From Pseudomonadota bacterium (GTDB lineage: Bacteria > Pseudomonadota > Gammaproteobacteria > Burkholderiales > Ferrovaceae), in contig JAGWIJ010000008.1 of the NCBI GenBank assembly GCA_028873535.1, forward strand, positions 1-49,508: DNA of 49,508 nt, in the 5' to 3' direction. This document shows positions 1-10,883 of the stretch, piece after piece; position 1 is the first letter of the stretch; each line of letters opens with the position of its first letter. The notes below the pieces were generated by a model. The model made no database searches. It was given only the letters and a program-made list of their open reading frames with translations, and had not been told where the DNA came from. The position numbers and the translations under genes were made by a program.

Positions 1-1189
1 CAGCCCGGCCGGCGCCGCGCACGCCCTTGATGGGTTCGGCCTTGGCGTTGGGATCGGGTTCGAAGCCGGGCAGGGTCTCGAGCGGCAGGGAATTGCCCGT
101 GAAGCGCTCGATGTCGCGCAGCAGCATGGCGTCATCGATGCACACCAGCGACACCGCAGCGCCGTCCGAGCCGGCACGCCCGGTACGACCGATGCGGTGC
201 ACGTAGTCTTCCGGCACGTTGGGAAGGTCATAATTGACCACGTGCGGCAGTTCCTTGATGTCGATGCCGCGCGCCGCGATGTCGGTGGCCACCAGCACGC
301 GCAGATCACCGCTCTTGAATTCGGCCAGCGCGCGTGTGCGTGCCGACTGGCTCTTGTTGCCGTGGATCGCCAGCGCCGGGATGCCGCCGGCCGACAGTTG
401 CTGGGCCAGGCGGTTGGCGCCGTGCTTGGTGCGCGTGAACACCAGCACCTGGAACCAGTCCTGCGTCTGGATCAGGTGCGCCAGCAGTTCGCGCTTGCGC
501 TCGCGGTCGACCGCGTAGGCGCGTTGCACCACGGCTTCGGCGGCGGCGTTGAGCGGGGACACCTGGATCGCCACCGGCTGATGCAGCAGGCCGTCGGCGA
601 GTGCGCGGATGTCGTCGGAGAAGGTGGCGGAGAACAGCAGGTTCTGACGCTGCGTGGGCAGCAGGGCCAGGATCTTGCGGATGTCGCGGATGAAGCCCAT
701 GTCGAGCATGCGGTCGGCTTCGTCGAGAACCAGGATCTCGACATCGGACAGGTCGATGGTGCCCTGGCCGACATGGTCGAGCAGGCGTCCAGGGGTTGCC
801 ACCACCACGTCGACTGGCGAGCGCAGGCGTTCGATCTGGGGATGGATGCCGACGCCGCCGAACAGCGTCATCGAGCTGAGTGGCAGGTGGCAGCCATAGG
901 TGCGCACCGATTCCTCGACCTGGGCCGCGAGTTCGCGGGTGGGGGTCAGGATCAGCACGCGCACCTTGGTTCCGAGCTGCGCCGGCGGGCGCGTGCTCAG
1001 CAGTTGCAGGATGGGAAGGGTGAAGCCGGCCGTCTTGCCGGTGCCGGTCTGGGCGCCGGCCATGAGGTCATGTCCTGCCAGGATGGCCGGTATGGCTTCC
1101 AGCTGGATCGGGGTGGGGTCCGTGTATCCCTTGTCGGCGACTGCACGCACAATAGCCTCGGAGAGCCCGAGGGAGGCGAAAGATTTCAA
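1..1189 (-). CDS. rhlE: ATP-dependent DEAD-box RNA helicase RhlE, 3' end beyond the window
   Basis: Cytoplasmic ATP-dependent RNA helicase used in RNA remodelling, ribosome assembly and cold adaptation. About 396 residues are visible, and the C-terminal tail lies left of position 1. Motifs in order: Q-motif region with TPIQ near the N-terminus, Walker [10 protein letters not shown] (about residues 45-53), [14 protein letters not shown], the DEAD box (residues 156-159, context [11 protein letters not shown]), SATF, RGIDI and [10 protein letters not shown]. All motifs of both RecA lobes are intact. I chose the TTG at 1189-1187 because GGAG sits 6 nt upstream, the protein then begins LKSFASLGL as RhlE proteins do, and no ATG or GTG in frame fits better. 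The gene is divergent from uvrD with about 246 bp between the starts. Assignment to RhlE rather than another DEAD helicase rests on the short N-terminus and motif wording; SrmB or DbpA are less likely. Confidence 0.9.
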   Translation of the reverse strand, partial: MKSFASLGLSEAIVRAVADKGYTDPTPIQLEAIPAILAGHDLMAGAQTGTGKTAGFTLPILQLLSTRPPAQLGTKVRVLILTPTRELAAQVEESVRTYGCHLPLSSMTLFGGVGIHPQIERLRSPVDVVVATPGRLLDHVGQGTIDLSDVEILVLDEADRMLDMGFIRDIRKILALLPTQRQNLLFSATFSDDIRALADGLLHQPVAIQVSPLNAAAEAVVQRAYAVDRERKRELLAHLIQTQDWFQVLVFTRTKHGANRLAQQLSAGGIPALAIHGNKSQSARTRALAEFKSGDLRVLVATDIAARGIDIKELPHVVNYDLPNVPEDYVHRIGRTGRAGSDGAAVSLVCIDDAMLLRDIERFTGNSLPLETLPGFEPDPNAKAEPIKGVRGAGRA

Positions 1190-1316
1190 TGTAACTCCGC
1201 TTGACTGAGAGCGGCACGCTCGACCACCGGCGTCCGCTGAACTGGGGGCTTGTCAGGCAGGCCGTCGGCGCCGGGGCGGCGGTGACGGCAAGGGGGCGTG
1301 GTCGGATTCGACGGAG

Positions 1317-1325
1317 AGCATACCA
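1317..1325 (-). promoter_or_regulatory. possible extended -10 element for rhlE
   Basis: On the minus strand the bases read TGGTATGCT, an extended -10 (TG-n-TATGCT) about 130 bp upstream of the rhlE start. No good -35 is present at 16-18 bp. It is a weak prediction from eye inspection only. Confidence 0.3.
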
Positions 1326-1422
1326 CAGGGCGGACACGATACCAGTCATATTTGCGTCATCCAGCCGCGCTGTTCCTTGCGCGCGCCGCGCCGGCGTTGC
1401 GCAGCGCAACGACGGTCGCACG

Positions 1423-1428
1423 TATAAT
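1423..1428 (+). promoter_or_regulatory. TATAAT -10 element immediately upstream of uvrD
   Basis: A perfect TATAAT lies 7 bp before the chosen uvrD ATG. If it is used, the transcript would start at or next to the start codon. The only -35-like hexamer, TTGCGC at 1397-1402, is 20 bp away, which is too long for a standard promoter. It forms half of a small palindrome (TTGCGC-A-GCGCAA). Confidence 0.4.
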
Positions 1429-1435
1429 GCGGGCG

Positions 1436-3616
<2,181 letters not shown>

Positions 3617-3638
3617 GCCTGGCGTAGGCAGCGGCACT

Positions 3639-4550
3639 TCAGTCGATCGGCAGGTCGAAGATGTCGCGGTAGGATACGTAGACCGAGCCGATCACCGTGG
3701 TCAGCGTGGCACACAGCACCAGCAGCGCGATCAGTCCGAACACGATGCCGCCGTCCTGCACCGACAGGCTGATCGCGCCAACGAAGAACAGCATCACCAT
3801 CATGGCGGCGGCATACACCGACAGCGAGCCGATGTTGCGCGCACACGCCAGCACACTGGCGCGCACCGCCGCCAGTGCCGACATGTCATGGAAGGCGAGC
3901 AGCGGCGGCGTGAACCACATCGCGGCCATCAGCAGCGTCTGCAGGATCACCACCGGCACCAGCGCCGGCAGCAAGCCGGCCACCCGCTGCAGCACCTCGG
4001 ATGCGACTGCGTCGGCGTGCGGTCCCGACAGGCTGGCGGCGTCGATGTCCGCCAGCCTGCCATGCAACAGGCTGGCGATCACCGCGGCCATCAGGATCTG
4101 CCCGATCAGGTTCATGCCGCCGACCGTAACCAGACGCCCGGGGTCGCGATCCAGCGCCGCCAGCAGATGTCCGGGACGCAGCGGCTTGCCGCGTGCGGCG
4201 GCCTGGCAGCCGACCATCAGGCCGGCGAACACCAGCGGAAACAGCAGGATCACCGGCAGCGAGGCGAGGATCTCCAGGCCCTTGATGAGCACGTCGGCAA
4301 TGCTTTCGAGCCCGATCGGCTGCAGCGCGATCAGCGCCATCCGGTCCAGGTAGTCGAGACTCGCGGTCAGCAGCGCAGGCAGCAGGATGGTGGCCCACAG
4401 CCACAGGCCCAGGATGCCGGCCCAGCGCACCGGCTGCGCCGTGAACATGCGGAAGCCGTGCTGCAGCCACAGCAGGCCGTGCAGCGCAGGCACGCGCCGC
4501 GGTTCGCGCGGCGGCTGCGCCAGCAGTGGCTCCGCCATCGACGTGCTCAC
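3639..4550 (-). CDS. BPSS1780-like multi-pass membrane protein
   Basis: Integral inner-membrane protein of unknown function, 303 aa. The N-terminus is short and soluble, followed by about six hydrophobic segments, for example around AGILGLWLWATILLPALL, ILASLPVILLFPLVFAGLMV and VFGLIALLVLCATLTTVIG. It resembles the betaproteobacterial family named after Burkholderia BPSS1780, which often sits between thrB and uvrD or polA; that naming is from memory of synteny. I chose GTG 4550 because its GTGA overlaps the thrB TGA by 4 bp, a clear translational-coupling arrangement; ATG 4538 is the alternative. It is likely cotranscribed with thrB. No catalytic motif is visible. Confidence 0.75.
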   Translation of the reverse strand: MSTSMAEPLLAQPPREPRRVPALHGLLWLQHGFRMFTAQPVRWAGILGLWLWATILLPALLTASLDYLDRMALIALQPIGLESIADVLIKGLEILASLPVILLFPLVFAGLMVGCQAAARGKPLRPGHLLAALDRDPGRLVTVGGMNLIGQILMAAVIASLLHGRLADIDAASLSGPHADAVASEVLQRVAGLLPALVPVVILQTLLMAAMWFTPPLLAFHDMSALAAVRASVLACARNIGSLSVYAAAMMVMLFFVGAISLSVQDGGIVFGLIALLVLCATLTTVIGSVYVSYRDIFDLPID

Positions 4551-5491
4551 TGGAGATTCCACGCGTAGCCTCCCTCGCGGTGCAGCCTGAGGATATCGCG
4601 GAATCGCGATGGATCGTGCGGATGGATGAGCTCGCCGGGACGCGGCAGGTGCAGGTCGAACAGGCGCGACAGCCAGAAGCGCAGCGCCGCCGCGCGCAGC
4701 ACGATCGGCCACGCCTCGCGCTCGGCAGCCGTGAGCGGGCGCAGGCGCTGGTAGGCCTGCAGCAGGGCATCGGCACGCGCGCCGTCGATGCGGCCGCCGG
4801 CGTCGATGGCCCAGTCGTTGACCACCACCGCCAGGTCGAACAGCCAGATGTCGGCGCCCGCGAAGTAGAAGTCGATGACGCCGCCGATGCGCTCGCCGTC
4901 GAACAGCACGTTGTCGCGGAACAGGTCGGCGTGGACCACGCCGCGGGGCAGGGGGTCCAGGCGATGGGCCAGCTGGGTGGCGAGTTCCTCGCGCAGCAGC
5001 CCCTGCTCGTCGGGCGGCAGGAAGGGCATGACCTGTGGTGCGGTGCGCGCCCACCAGCGCGGACCGCGCGGGTTGTCCTGGGTGGGCGGAAAGTCGGCCG
5101 CCGCCAGGTGCAGGCGTGCCGTCATCTCGCCCATCGCGCTGCAGTGTCCGGGGCCGGGCTGCAGCGCCGACTTGCCCGCCAGCCGCGTCACCACCGAGGC
5201 CGGCTTGCCCTTGAGCGGATGGAACAGCGTGCCCGAACGCGTTGCGGCGGGGCTCGGGCACGGCAGGCCGGCGGCCGCGAGGTGTCCCATCAGTCCGAGG
5301 TAGAACGGCAGTTCGGCTGCCGTCAGTTTCTCGAAGAGGGTCAGCACGAAGCTGCCGCGGTCGGTGCCGAGGAAATAGTTGGTGTTCTCGATGCCGGAAG
5401 GGATGCCCTCCAGGCTGAGCGCGTTGCCCAGATCGAACTGGGCGAGGAATTGGGTCAGTTCGTCGGAGCTGACCGTGGTGAAGACTGCCAT
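4547..5491 (-). CDS. thrB: Homoserine kinase, APH-fold type (ThrB)
   Basis: Phosphorylates homoserine to O-phosphohomoserine in threonine biosynthesis. This is the aminoglycoside-phosphotransferase-fold enzyme of betaproteobacteria and pseudomonads, not the GHMP kinase of enterics. The protein has 314 aa. The N-terminus MAVFTTVSSDELTQFLAQFDLG is typical. The catalytic loop reads HADLFRDN (H187, D189, N194), followed by GVIDFYFAG carrying the metal-binding Asp. The gene overlaps the downstream membrane protein by 4 bp and starts 9 bp after the stop of the 2Fe-2S protein gene, so the three may form an operon. No threonine or methionine pathway genes are adjacent. Confidence 0.92.
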   Translation of the reverse strand: MAVFTTVSSDELTQFLAQFDLGNALSLEGIPSGIENTNYFLGTDRGSFVLTLFEKLTAAELPFYLGLMGHLAAAGLPCPSPAATRSGTLFHPLKGKPASVVTRLAGKSALQPGPGHCSAMGEMTARLHLAAADFPPTQDNPRGPRWWARTAPQVMPFLPPDEQGLLREELATQLAHRLDPLPRGVVHADLFRDNVLFDGERIGGVIDFYFAGADIWLFDLAVVVNDWAIDAGGRIDGARADALLQAYQRLRPLTAAEREAWPIVLRAAALRFWLSRLFDLHLPRPGELIHPHDPSRFRDILRLHREGGYAWNLQ

Positions 5492-5500
5492 GTCGATTGC

Positions 5501-5962
5501 TCAGTTGCCTTTGCGCATCTCCGCGGCCGCGTCCTTGATCGCGGCGCGAATACGGTTGTAGGTGCCGCAGCGGCACAGATTGCCGTTCATGGCGGCCGTG
5601 ATGTCGGCGTCGCTGGGGTCGCGGTTGGCGGCCAGCAGCGCGGCTGCGCTCATCAGCTGACCCGACTGGCAGTAGCCGCACTGCGGCACCTGGCGCGCAA
5701 TCCAGGCGCGCTGCAATGGATGCGCGCCGCCCAGGCCCTCGATGGTGCGCACCTGGCGACCCGCCAGGCGCTCGAGCGCGAGCAGGCAGGCGCGAGCCGG
5801 TGCGCCGTCGACATGCACCGTGCAGGCGCCGCACAGTCCTGCACCGCAGCCGAAGCGCGTACCCATCAGGCCGAACTCGTCGCGCAGCACCCACAGCAGC
5901 GGCGTGGCAGGGGCGCTGTGCGCCTCCACCTCATGACCGTTCAGCACCAGTTTCACGCCCAT
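5501..5962 (-). CDS. Orphan (2Fe-2S)-binding subunit of the xanthine oxidase / IorA family
   Basis: Small iron-sulfur subunit of molybdenum hydroxylases (isoquinoline 1-oxidoreductase alpha, CO dehydrogenase small subunit, aldehyde oxidase type). It normally passes electrons from a molybdopterin subunit. The protein has 153 aa. The plant-type ferredoxin cluster ligands are Cys39, Cys44, Cys47 and Cys59; the second-cluster ligands are Cys95, Cys98, Cys130 and Cys132 (CGYC and CRC). All eight are present, so both clusters should form. I chose ATG 5962 (MGVKLVLNG), the usual short N-terminus, over longer in-frame starts. No molybdopterin-binding large subunit or FAD subunit lies in the neighbourhood. 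The partner must be elsewhere, or the protein acts with something else. Confidence 0.85.
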   Translation of the reverse strand: MGVKLVLNGHEVEAHSAPATPLLWVLRDEFGLMGTRFGCGAGLCGACTVHVDGAPARACLLALERLAGRQVRTIEGLGGAHPLQRAWIARQVPQCGYCQSGQLMSAAALLAANRDPSDADITAAMNGNLCRCGTYNRIRAAIKDAAAEMRKGN

Positions 5963-6020
5963 GGCAGCGCCTTGGCGGAAGCGCCGGCAGGCAGGCATGC
6001 GGAGGCCAGGGGAGAGTGGT

Positions 6021-6752
6021 TCACAGGTTGAGCTGCGCTTCGCGCTCGGACGGCGAGGGCTCGAAGCCGCGCGTCTCGTAGTGGCGGAAGATCGCCTCGA
6101 CCACGCGTTGCGGGTCGTCGGTGACCTGGATCAGGTCCATGTCCTGCGGCGAGATCATGCCTTCCTGCACCAGGGTGGCGCGAAACCACTCGATCATGCC
6201 GGCCCAGAATCCGGTGCCGACCAGGATGATCGGGATGCGCCGGGTCTTGCCGGTCTGCACCAGGGTCAGCGCCTCCATGAGTTCGTCCAGCGTGCCGAAG
6301 CCGCCCGGCATGACCACATAGGCCGAAGCGAACTTGACGAACATCACCTTGCGCGCGAAGAAGTGCTGGAAGGTCTGCGAGACGTCCTGGAAGGGGTTGC
6401 CCGACTGCTCATGGGGCAGCATGATGTTGAGCCCCACGCTGGGCGAACGTCCGGCGAAGGCGCCGCGGTTGGCGGCCTCCATCAGTCCGGGGCCCCCACC
6501 CGAGATCACCGAGAAGCCGGCGTCGGACAGCGAACGCGCGATGCGCTCGGTCAGCTCGTAGGTGGGGTGACCGGGCAGGATGCGTGCGCTGCCGAAGATG
6601 CTCACCGCCGGCTGGATCTCCGACAGCTTTTCGGTTCCCTCGACGAACTCTGCCATAATTTCGAGGGTGCGCCAGGCTTCCCTGGCGTTGTAGGCGGAGT
6701 GCTGCACGCGACCCGGGTCGACGTTGGCAGGAATTTTCTTGGCAAGACTCAT
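6021..6752 (-). CDS. LOG-family protein (TIGR00730; nucleoside 5'-monophosphate phosphoribohydrolase type)
   Basis: LOG-family Rossmann-fold enzyme. Characterised members release the base from cytokinin riboside 5'-monophosphate or from AMP; the bacterial role is often nucleotide salvage. The protein has 243 aa. The diagnostic motifs are [14 protein letters not shown] (residues 85-98) and PGGFGTLDE (149-157), the latter carrying the catalytic Glu. The roughly 40-residue N-terminal extension ([13 protein letters not shown] onward) is typical of the longer bacterial subfamily. The start ATG at 6752 lies only 15 bp from the divergent polA start, so promoters must lie inside coding sequence. No strong ribosome binding site is visible. 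The true substrate is not shown by sequence. Confidence 0.85.
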   Translation of the reverse strand: MSLAKKIPANVDPGRVQHSAYNAREAWRTLEIMAEFVEGTEKLSEIQPAVSIFGSARILPGHPTYELTERIARSLSDAGFSVISGGGPGLMEAANRGAFAGRSPSVGLNIMLPHEQSGNPFQDVSQTFQHFFARKVMFVKFASAYVVMPGGFGTLDELMEALTLVQTGKTRRIPIILVGTGFWAGMIEWFRATLVQEGMISPQDMDLIQVTDDPQRVVEAIFRHYETRGFEPSPSEREAQLNL

Positions 6753-6767
6753 GGGGAAAACAGCGGA

Positions 6768-9500
6768 ATGACCACCCTGGTGTTGGTGGACGGATCGTCC
6801 TACCTGTATCGCGCGTATCACGCCCTTCCCGACCTCAGGAACCGCCGCGGCGAACCGACCGGGGCGATCTTCGGGGTGCTGAACATGCTGCGCAAGCTGC
6901 TCGCGGAGTATAAGCCGGAATTCAGTGCCTGCGTGTTCGACGCCAAGGGACCGACCTTCCGCGACGCTTGGTATCCGGCCTACAAGGCCACGCGCACGCC
7001 GATGCCGCCGGAGCTGGCTGCCCAGATCGAGCCCCTGCATGAGGCCATCCGCGCCCTGGGCTGGCCGCTGCTGTGCGTGCCCGGCGTCGAGGCCGACGAT
7101 GTCATCGGCACGCTGTCGCGGCGCGCCGAGCAGGCCGGCATCGCCACCGTGATCTCCACCGGAGACAAGGACATGGTGCAGCTGCTGTCGCCCCATGTGC
7201 GCATCATCAACACCATGACCAACGAAGGCCTGGACCCGGCCGCTGCGGAGCAGAAATACGGTCTGCCGCCCGAGCGCTTCATCGACTACCTGACCCTGAT
7301 CGGCGATGTCGTCGACAACGTGCCAGGGGTGGCCAAGGTCGGCCCCAAGACCGCGGTCAAGTGGCTGCAGCAGTTCGGCTCGCTCGACGCCATCATGGCC
7401 GCCGCTGCCGACATCGGCGGCGTGGTCGGGCAGAACCTGCGCGACGCCCTCGACTGGCTGCCCACCGCGCGGCGCCTGATCACCATCCGCTGCGACCTGA
7501 CACTCGACGTGGAGCCTGACCACCTGTTCCATCGCGATCCCGACCCTGCCGCCTTCACGGCGCTGGTCGAGCGCTACGAGCTGAAGAGCTGGCTGCGCGA
7601 CGCACCGCGCCACGATCCTGGCACGTCGGCAGGAGCCGCAGCCGACCCGCCGGCAGCGCCGCCATCGGCGCACGACGCGCACGCCCTGGCGGTCAGCGGC
7701 GCCTACCGCACCGTGCTCGACGAGGAGCAGCTGGCGCAATGGCTGGAGCGCATCAATGCCGCTGCGCTGACCTGCATCGACACCGAGACCACCAGCCTCG
7801 ACCCGATGCAGGCGCAGCTGGTCGGCATCTCGCTGGCTGTCGAGGCGGGCCAGGCGGTCTACATCCCGCTCGCGCACCACTATGCCGGCGTGCCTGCGCA
7901 GCTCGACCGCAGCACCGTGCTCGCGCACCTGCGCGCCTGGCTTGAGGACCCGGCCCACCGCAAGGTCGGCCAGCACCTCAAATACGACAGCCACGTCTTC
8001 GCCAACCACGGCATCCGCCTGCGCGGCATCGCCGAGGACACGCTGCTGCAATCCTACGTGCTGGAGAGCCACCGTACCCACGACATGGACAGCCTGGCGC
8101 GCCGCCATCTCGGCGCCAGCACCATCCCCTTCGAGGCGGTTGCCGGCAAGGGCGTGCATCAGCTGGGCTTCGACCAGGTCGATATCGAGCGCGCCGCCGA
8201 ATACGCCGCCGAGGACGCCGACATCACGCTTCAGCTGCATCAGGTGCTGCGTCCGCAGCTGGCGGCCGAACCGGCACTCGAACGCGTCTATCGCGAGATC
8301 GAGCTGCCGGCTGCGGAGGTGCTGTGGCGCATGGAGCGCAACGGCGTTTCCATCGACGCGGCGCTGCTCGACGTGCAGAGTGCCGAGCTCGGCCGCAAGA
8401 TGCTCGAGGCCGAGGCGCAGGCGCATGCCGCGGCCGGTCGCCCCTTCAACCTGGGTTCGACCAAGCAGTTGCAGGAGTTGCTGTTCCAGGAGCAGGGCCT
8501 GCGCGTGATCAAGAAGACACCCGGCGGCGCGCCTTCCACGGACGAGGACGTGCTGCAGGAGCTGGCGCTGGATCATCCGCTGCCCAAGAAAATCCTGGAA
8601 TACCGCGGCCTGCAGAAGCTCAAATCGACCTACACCGACAAGCTGCCGCGCATGGTCAATCCGCGCACCGGCCGCGTCCATACCCACTACGCCCAGGCGG
8701 TTGCGGTCACCGGCCGCCTGTCCAGCAGCGATCCCAACCTGCAGAACATCCCGGTGCGCACCGCCGAAGGGCGACGCATCCGCGAAGCCTTCGTGGCACC
8801 GGCCGGCAGCCGCATCGTCTCGGCCGACTATTCGCAGATCGAGCTGCGCATCATGGCGCACCTGTCGGGCGACAGCGGTCTGCTCGAGGCATTCGCGCGC
8901 GGCGAGGACGTGCACCGTGCCACTGCCGCCGAGATCTTCTCGGTGCCGCGCGAGGACGTCGCCGCCGACCAGCGCCGGGTGGCCAAGGTCATCAATTTCG
9001 GCCTGATCTACGGCATGTCGGCGTTCGGCCTGGCGCAGAACCTGAACATCGAGCGCCACGCCGCGCAGTCCTATATCGACCGCTACTTCGCGCGCTATCC
9101 CGGCGTGGCGGCGTATATGGAGCGCACGCGCGCCCAGGCGCGCGCCCAGGGTTACGTCGAGACCGTGTTCGGCCGCCGGCTGTGGCTGCCGGAAATCAGC
9201 AGCGGCAGCCCCGGGCGGCGGCAGGCGGCCGAGCGCGCCGCGATCAACGCACCGATGCAGGGAACGGCGGCCGATCTGATCAAGCGCGCCATGATCAGCG
9301 TGCAGGCCTGGCTCGATGGACATGCGCCGCGCACCCTGCTGATCATGCAGGTGCACGACGAACTCGTGCTGGAGGTTCCTGAGCCTGAGCTGGAACGTGT
9401 GCACGAGGCCCTGCCGCGCCTGATGTGCGGCGTGGCCGAACTGGCTGTGCCGCTGCAGGTCGAGATGGGCACCGGCGCCAACTGGGATGAGGCGCACTAG
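6768..9500 (+). CDS. polA: DNA polymerase I
   Basis: Fills gaps in repair and removes Okazaki primers. The protein has 910 aa with the full three-domain layout. The 5'-3' exonuclease/FEN domain (about 1-290) carries VDGSSYLYRAYHA, the acidic EADDVIGT and STGDKDMVQL motifs, and the VPGVAKVGPKTA helix-hairpin-helix. The 3'-5' exonuclease domain (about 310-500) keeps CIDTETTSLDP (D338, E340), LKYDSHVFANHG and YAAEDAD, so proofreading should be active, unlike Taq-type enzymes. The polymerase domain has motif A SADYSQIELR (D687), motif B RRVAKVINFGLIYG and motif C VHDE (H863, D864, E865). A linker rich in Ala, Pro and Asp near residues 285-310 is uneven in length across the family. ATG 6768 gives the typical MTTLVLVDGSSYLYRAYH. 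Confidence 0.97.
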   Translation: MTTLVLVDGSSYLYRAYHALPDLRNRRGEPTGAIFGVLNMLRKLLAEYKPEFSACVFDAKGPTFRDAWYPAYKATRTPMPPELAAQIEPLHEAIRALGWPLLCVPGVEADDVIGTLSRRAEQAGIATVISTGDKDMVQLLSPHVRIINTMTNEGLDPAAAEQKYGLPPERFIDYLTLIGDVVDNVPGVAKVGPKTAVKWLQQFGSLDAIMAAAADIGGVVGQNLRDALDWLPTARRLITIRCDLTLDVEPDHLFHRDPDPAAFTALVERYELKSWLRDAPRHDPGTSAGAAADPPAAPPSAHDAHALAVSGAYRTVLDEEQLAQWLERINAAALTCIDTETTSLDPMQAQLVGISLAVEAGQAVYIPLAHHYAGVPAQLDRSTVLAHLRAWLEDPAHRKVGQHLKYDSHVFANHGIRLRGIAEDTLLQSYVLESHRTHDMDSLARRHLGASTIPFEAVAGKGVHQLGFDQVDIERAAEYAAEDADITLQLHQVLRPQLAAEPALERVYREIELPAAEVLWRMERNGVSIDAALLDVQSAELGRKMLEAEAQAHAAAGRPFNLGSTKQLQELLFQEQGLRVIKKTPGGAPSTDEDVLQELALDHPLPKKILEYRGLQKLKSTYTDKLPRMVNPRTGRVHTHYAQAVAVTGRLSSSDPNLQNIPVRTAEGRRIREAFVAPAGSRIVSADYSQIELRIMAHLSGDSGLLEAFARGEDVHRATAAEIFSVPREDVAADQRRVAKVINFGLIYGMSAFGLAQNLNIERHAAQSYIDRYFARYPGVAAYMERTRAQARAQGYVETVFGRRLWLPEISSGSPGRRQAAERAAINAPMQGTAADLIKRAMISVQAWLDGHAPRTLLIMQVHDELVLEVPEPELERVHEALPRLMCGVAELAVPLQVEMGTGANWDEAH

Positions 9501-9595
9501 CGGTCGCGTGGCCTGACCCTCGCCCTGGCGCCGATGCCCGGATCCGGGGTAAACTGGTGGTCTTTGCCGTGTGTTTCGGCCCCCGCCCAGCCGCC

Positions 9596-10630
9596 ATGAA
9601 AATCGGACCTTACACGCTCAGGAACAATCTGGTCGTGGCCCCCATGGCGGGCGTGACCGACCGCCCATTCCGCCAGCTGTGCAAGCTCATGGGAGCCGGC
9701 ATGGCAGTGTCCGAAATGGTCTCGTCCAACTCGCTGCTGTGGGGTTCGGCCAAGACGCGCCGCCGCGCCGACCACGCCGGTGAAGTCGAGCCCAAATCGG
9801 TGCAGATCGCCGGCGCCGATCCCGCCATGATGGCCGAAGCCGCCCGCTACAACGCCGACCAGGGTGCGCAGATCATCGACATCAACATGGGGTGCCCGGC
9901 CAAGAAGGTCTGCAACGTCATGGCGGGCTCGGCGCTGCTGCAGGACGAGGCGCTGGTCGCGCGTATCCTCGACGCCGTGGTCGCTGCCGTCGACATCCCG
10001 GTCACGCTCAAGATCCGCACCGGCTGGGACCGCAGTCACCGCAACGCGCTCGCCATCGCCGCCATCGCCGAATCCGCCGGCATCCAGGCGCTCGCCATCC
10101 ACGGCCGCACGCGTGCCTGCGGCTACACCGGCGACGCCGAGTACGAGACCATCGCCGCGGTCAAGGCGCATATCGGTATTCCGGTCATCGCCAACGGCGA
10201 CATCACCAGTCCGCGCAAGGCGCGCGAGGTGCTGCTGCGCACCGGTGCCGACGCCGTGATGATCGGCCGTGCCGCGCAGGGACGGCCGTGGATCTTCCGC
10301 GAGATCGAGCACTTCCTCGCCACCGGCGAAGAACTGCCGCCGCCCGAGGTCAGCGAAATCCGCAGCGTGCTGCTCGCGCACCTCGCCGATCTGCACGAGT
10401 TCTATGGACCCGAGACCGGCGTCAAGGTCGCGCGCAAGCACATCTCCTGGTACACCAGGGGGCTGGTCGGTTCGGCGGCTTTCCGCCGTGACATGAACCT
10501 GCTGCCCACTGCCGAGGCCCAGTACCAGGCCATCGCGGGCTTCTTCGATGCGCTCGCCGAAGCCGGCCGGCGCCTCAGCTACGATGCCGCCGTCGACGCG
10601 GAAGCCGCGGGCGACGCCCTGGCCGCATGA
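9596..10630 (+). CDS. dusB: tRNA-dihydrouridine synthase B
   Basis: FMN- and NADPH-dependent enzyme that reduces uridine to dihydrouridine in the tRNA D-loop. The protein has 344 aa. It begins MKIGPYTLRNNLVVAPMAGVTD, the Dus FMN-site motif. The catalytic cysteine lies in NMGCPAKKV, followed by KIRTGW, the IHGRTRACGY motif, PVIANGDI and MIGRAAQGRPWIF. Its stop overlaps the fis start by 4 bp (ATGA), reproducing the conserved dusB-fis operon, in which dusB translation feeds into fis expression. A TAAACT sequence around 9550 could be a -10 but has no convincing -35. Choice of DusB over DusA/C rests on the fis linkage and on length. Confidence 0.95.
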   Translation: MKIGPYTLRNNLVVAPMAGVTDRPFRQLCKLMGAGMAVSEMVSSNSLLWGSAKTRRRADHAGEVEPKSVQIAGADPAMMAEAARYNADQGAQIIDINMGCPAKKVCNVMAGSALLQDEALVARILDAVVAAVDIPVTLKIRTGWDRSHRNALAIAAIAESAGIQALAIHGRTRACGYTGDAEYETIAAVKAHIGIPVIANGDITSPRKAREVLLRTGADAVMIGRAAQGRPWIFREIEHFLATGEELPPPEVSEIRSVLLAHLADLHEFYGPETGVKVARKHISWYTRGLVGSAAFRRDMNLLPTAEAQYQAIAGFFDALAEAGRRLSYDAAVDAEAAGDALAA

Positions 10631-10869
10631 GTGTCCGCAAGGAAAGCGAGCTGTGCGTGGCGGTGCGCCGCTCGGTGCTGGATTACCTGCGCCTGCTCGA
10701 CGGCGAGAAGCCCGGCGCCATCTATGACATGGTGCTGCAGAGTGTCGAACGGCCGCTGCTCGAAGTGATCCTGGAGCACACCGAAGGCAACCAGACGCGC
10801 GCCGCCGAGATCCTCGGCATGAATCGCAATACCCTGCGCAAGAAGCTTCAGCAATACGGCCTGGTCTGA
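10627..10869 (+). CDS. fis: Fis-family nucleoid protein / DNA-binding regulator
   Basis: Small homodimeric nucleoid-associated protein that bends DNA, activates rRNA and tRNA promoters and shapes the chromosome. The protein has 80 aa. The C-terminal helix-turn-helix reads [21 protein letters not shown] and is nearly invariant in the family. The N-terminal part is shorter than in the 98-residue enterobacterial protein, as is normal for betaproteobacteria; the beta-hairpin arm used for invertase stimulation is missing or reduced. It is translationally coupled to dusB through a 4-bp overlap and is followed 14 bp later by purH. Confidence 0.93.
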   Translation: MSVRKESELCVAVRRSVLDYLRLLDGEKPGAIYDMVLQSVERPLLEVILEHTEGNQTRAAEILGMNRNTLRKKLQQYGLV

Positions 10870-10883
10870 CCGGGCGGGAGTTC

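Noticed and set aside
4526-9497. Very long open frames opposite thrB, polA and other genes
   Set aside because: They mirror real genes in a GC-rich genome, have His/Gln/Gly/Arg-rich composition and no domain motif.
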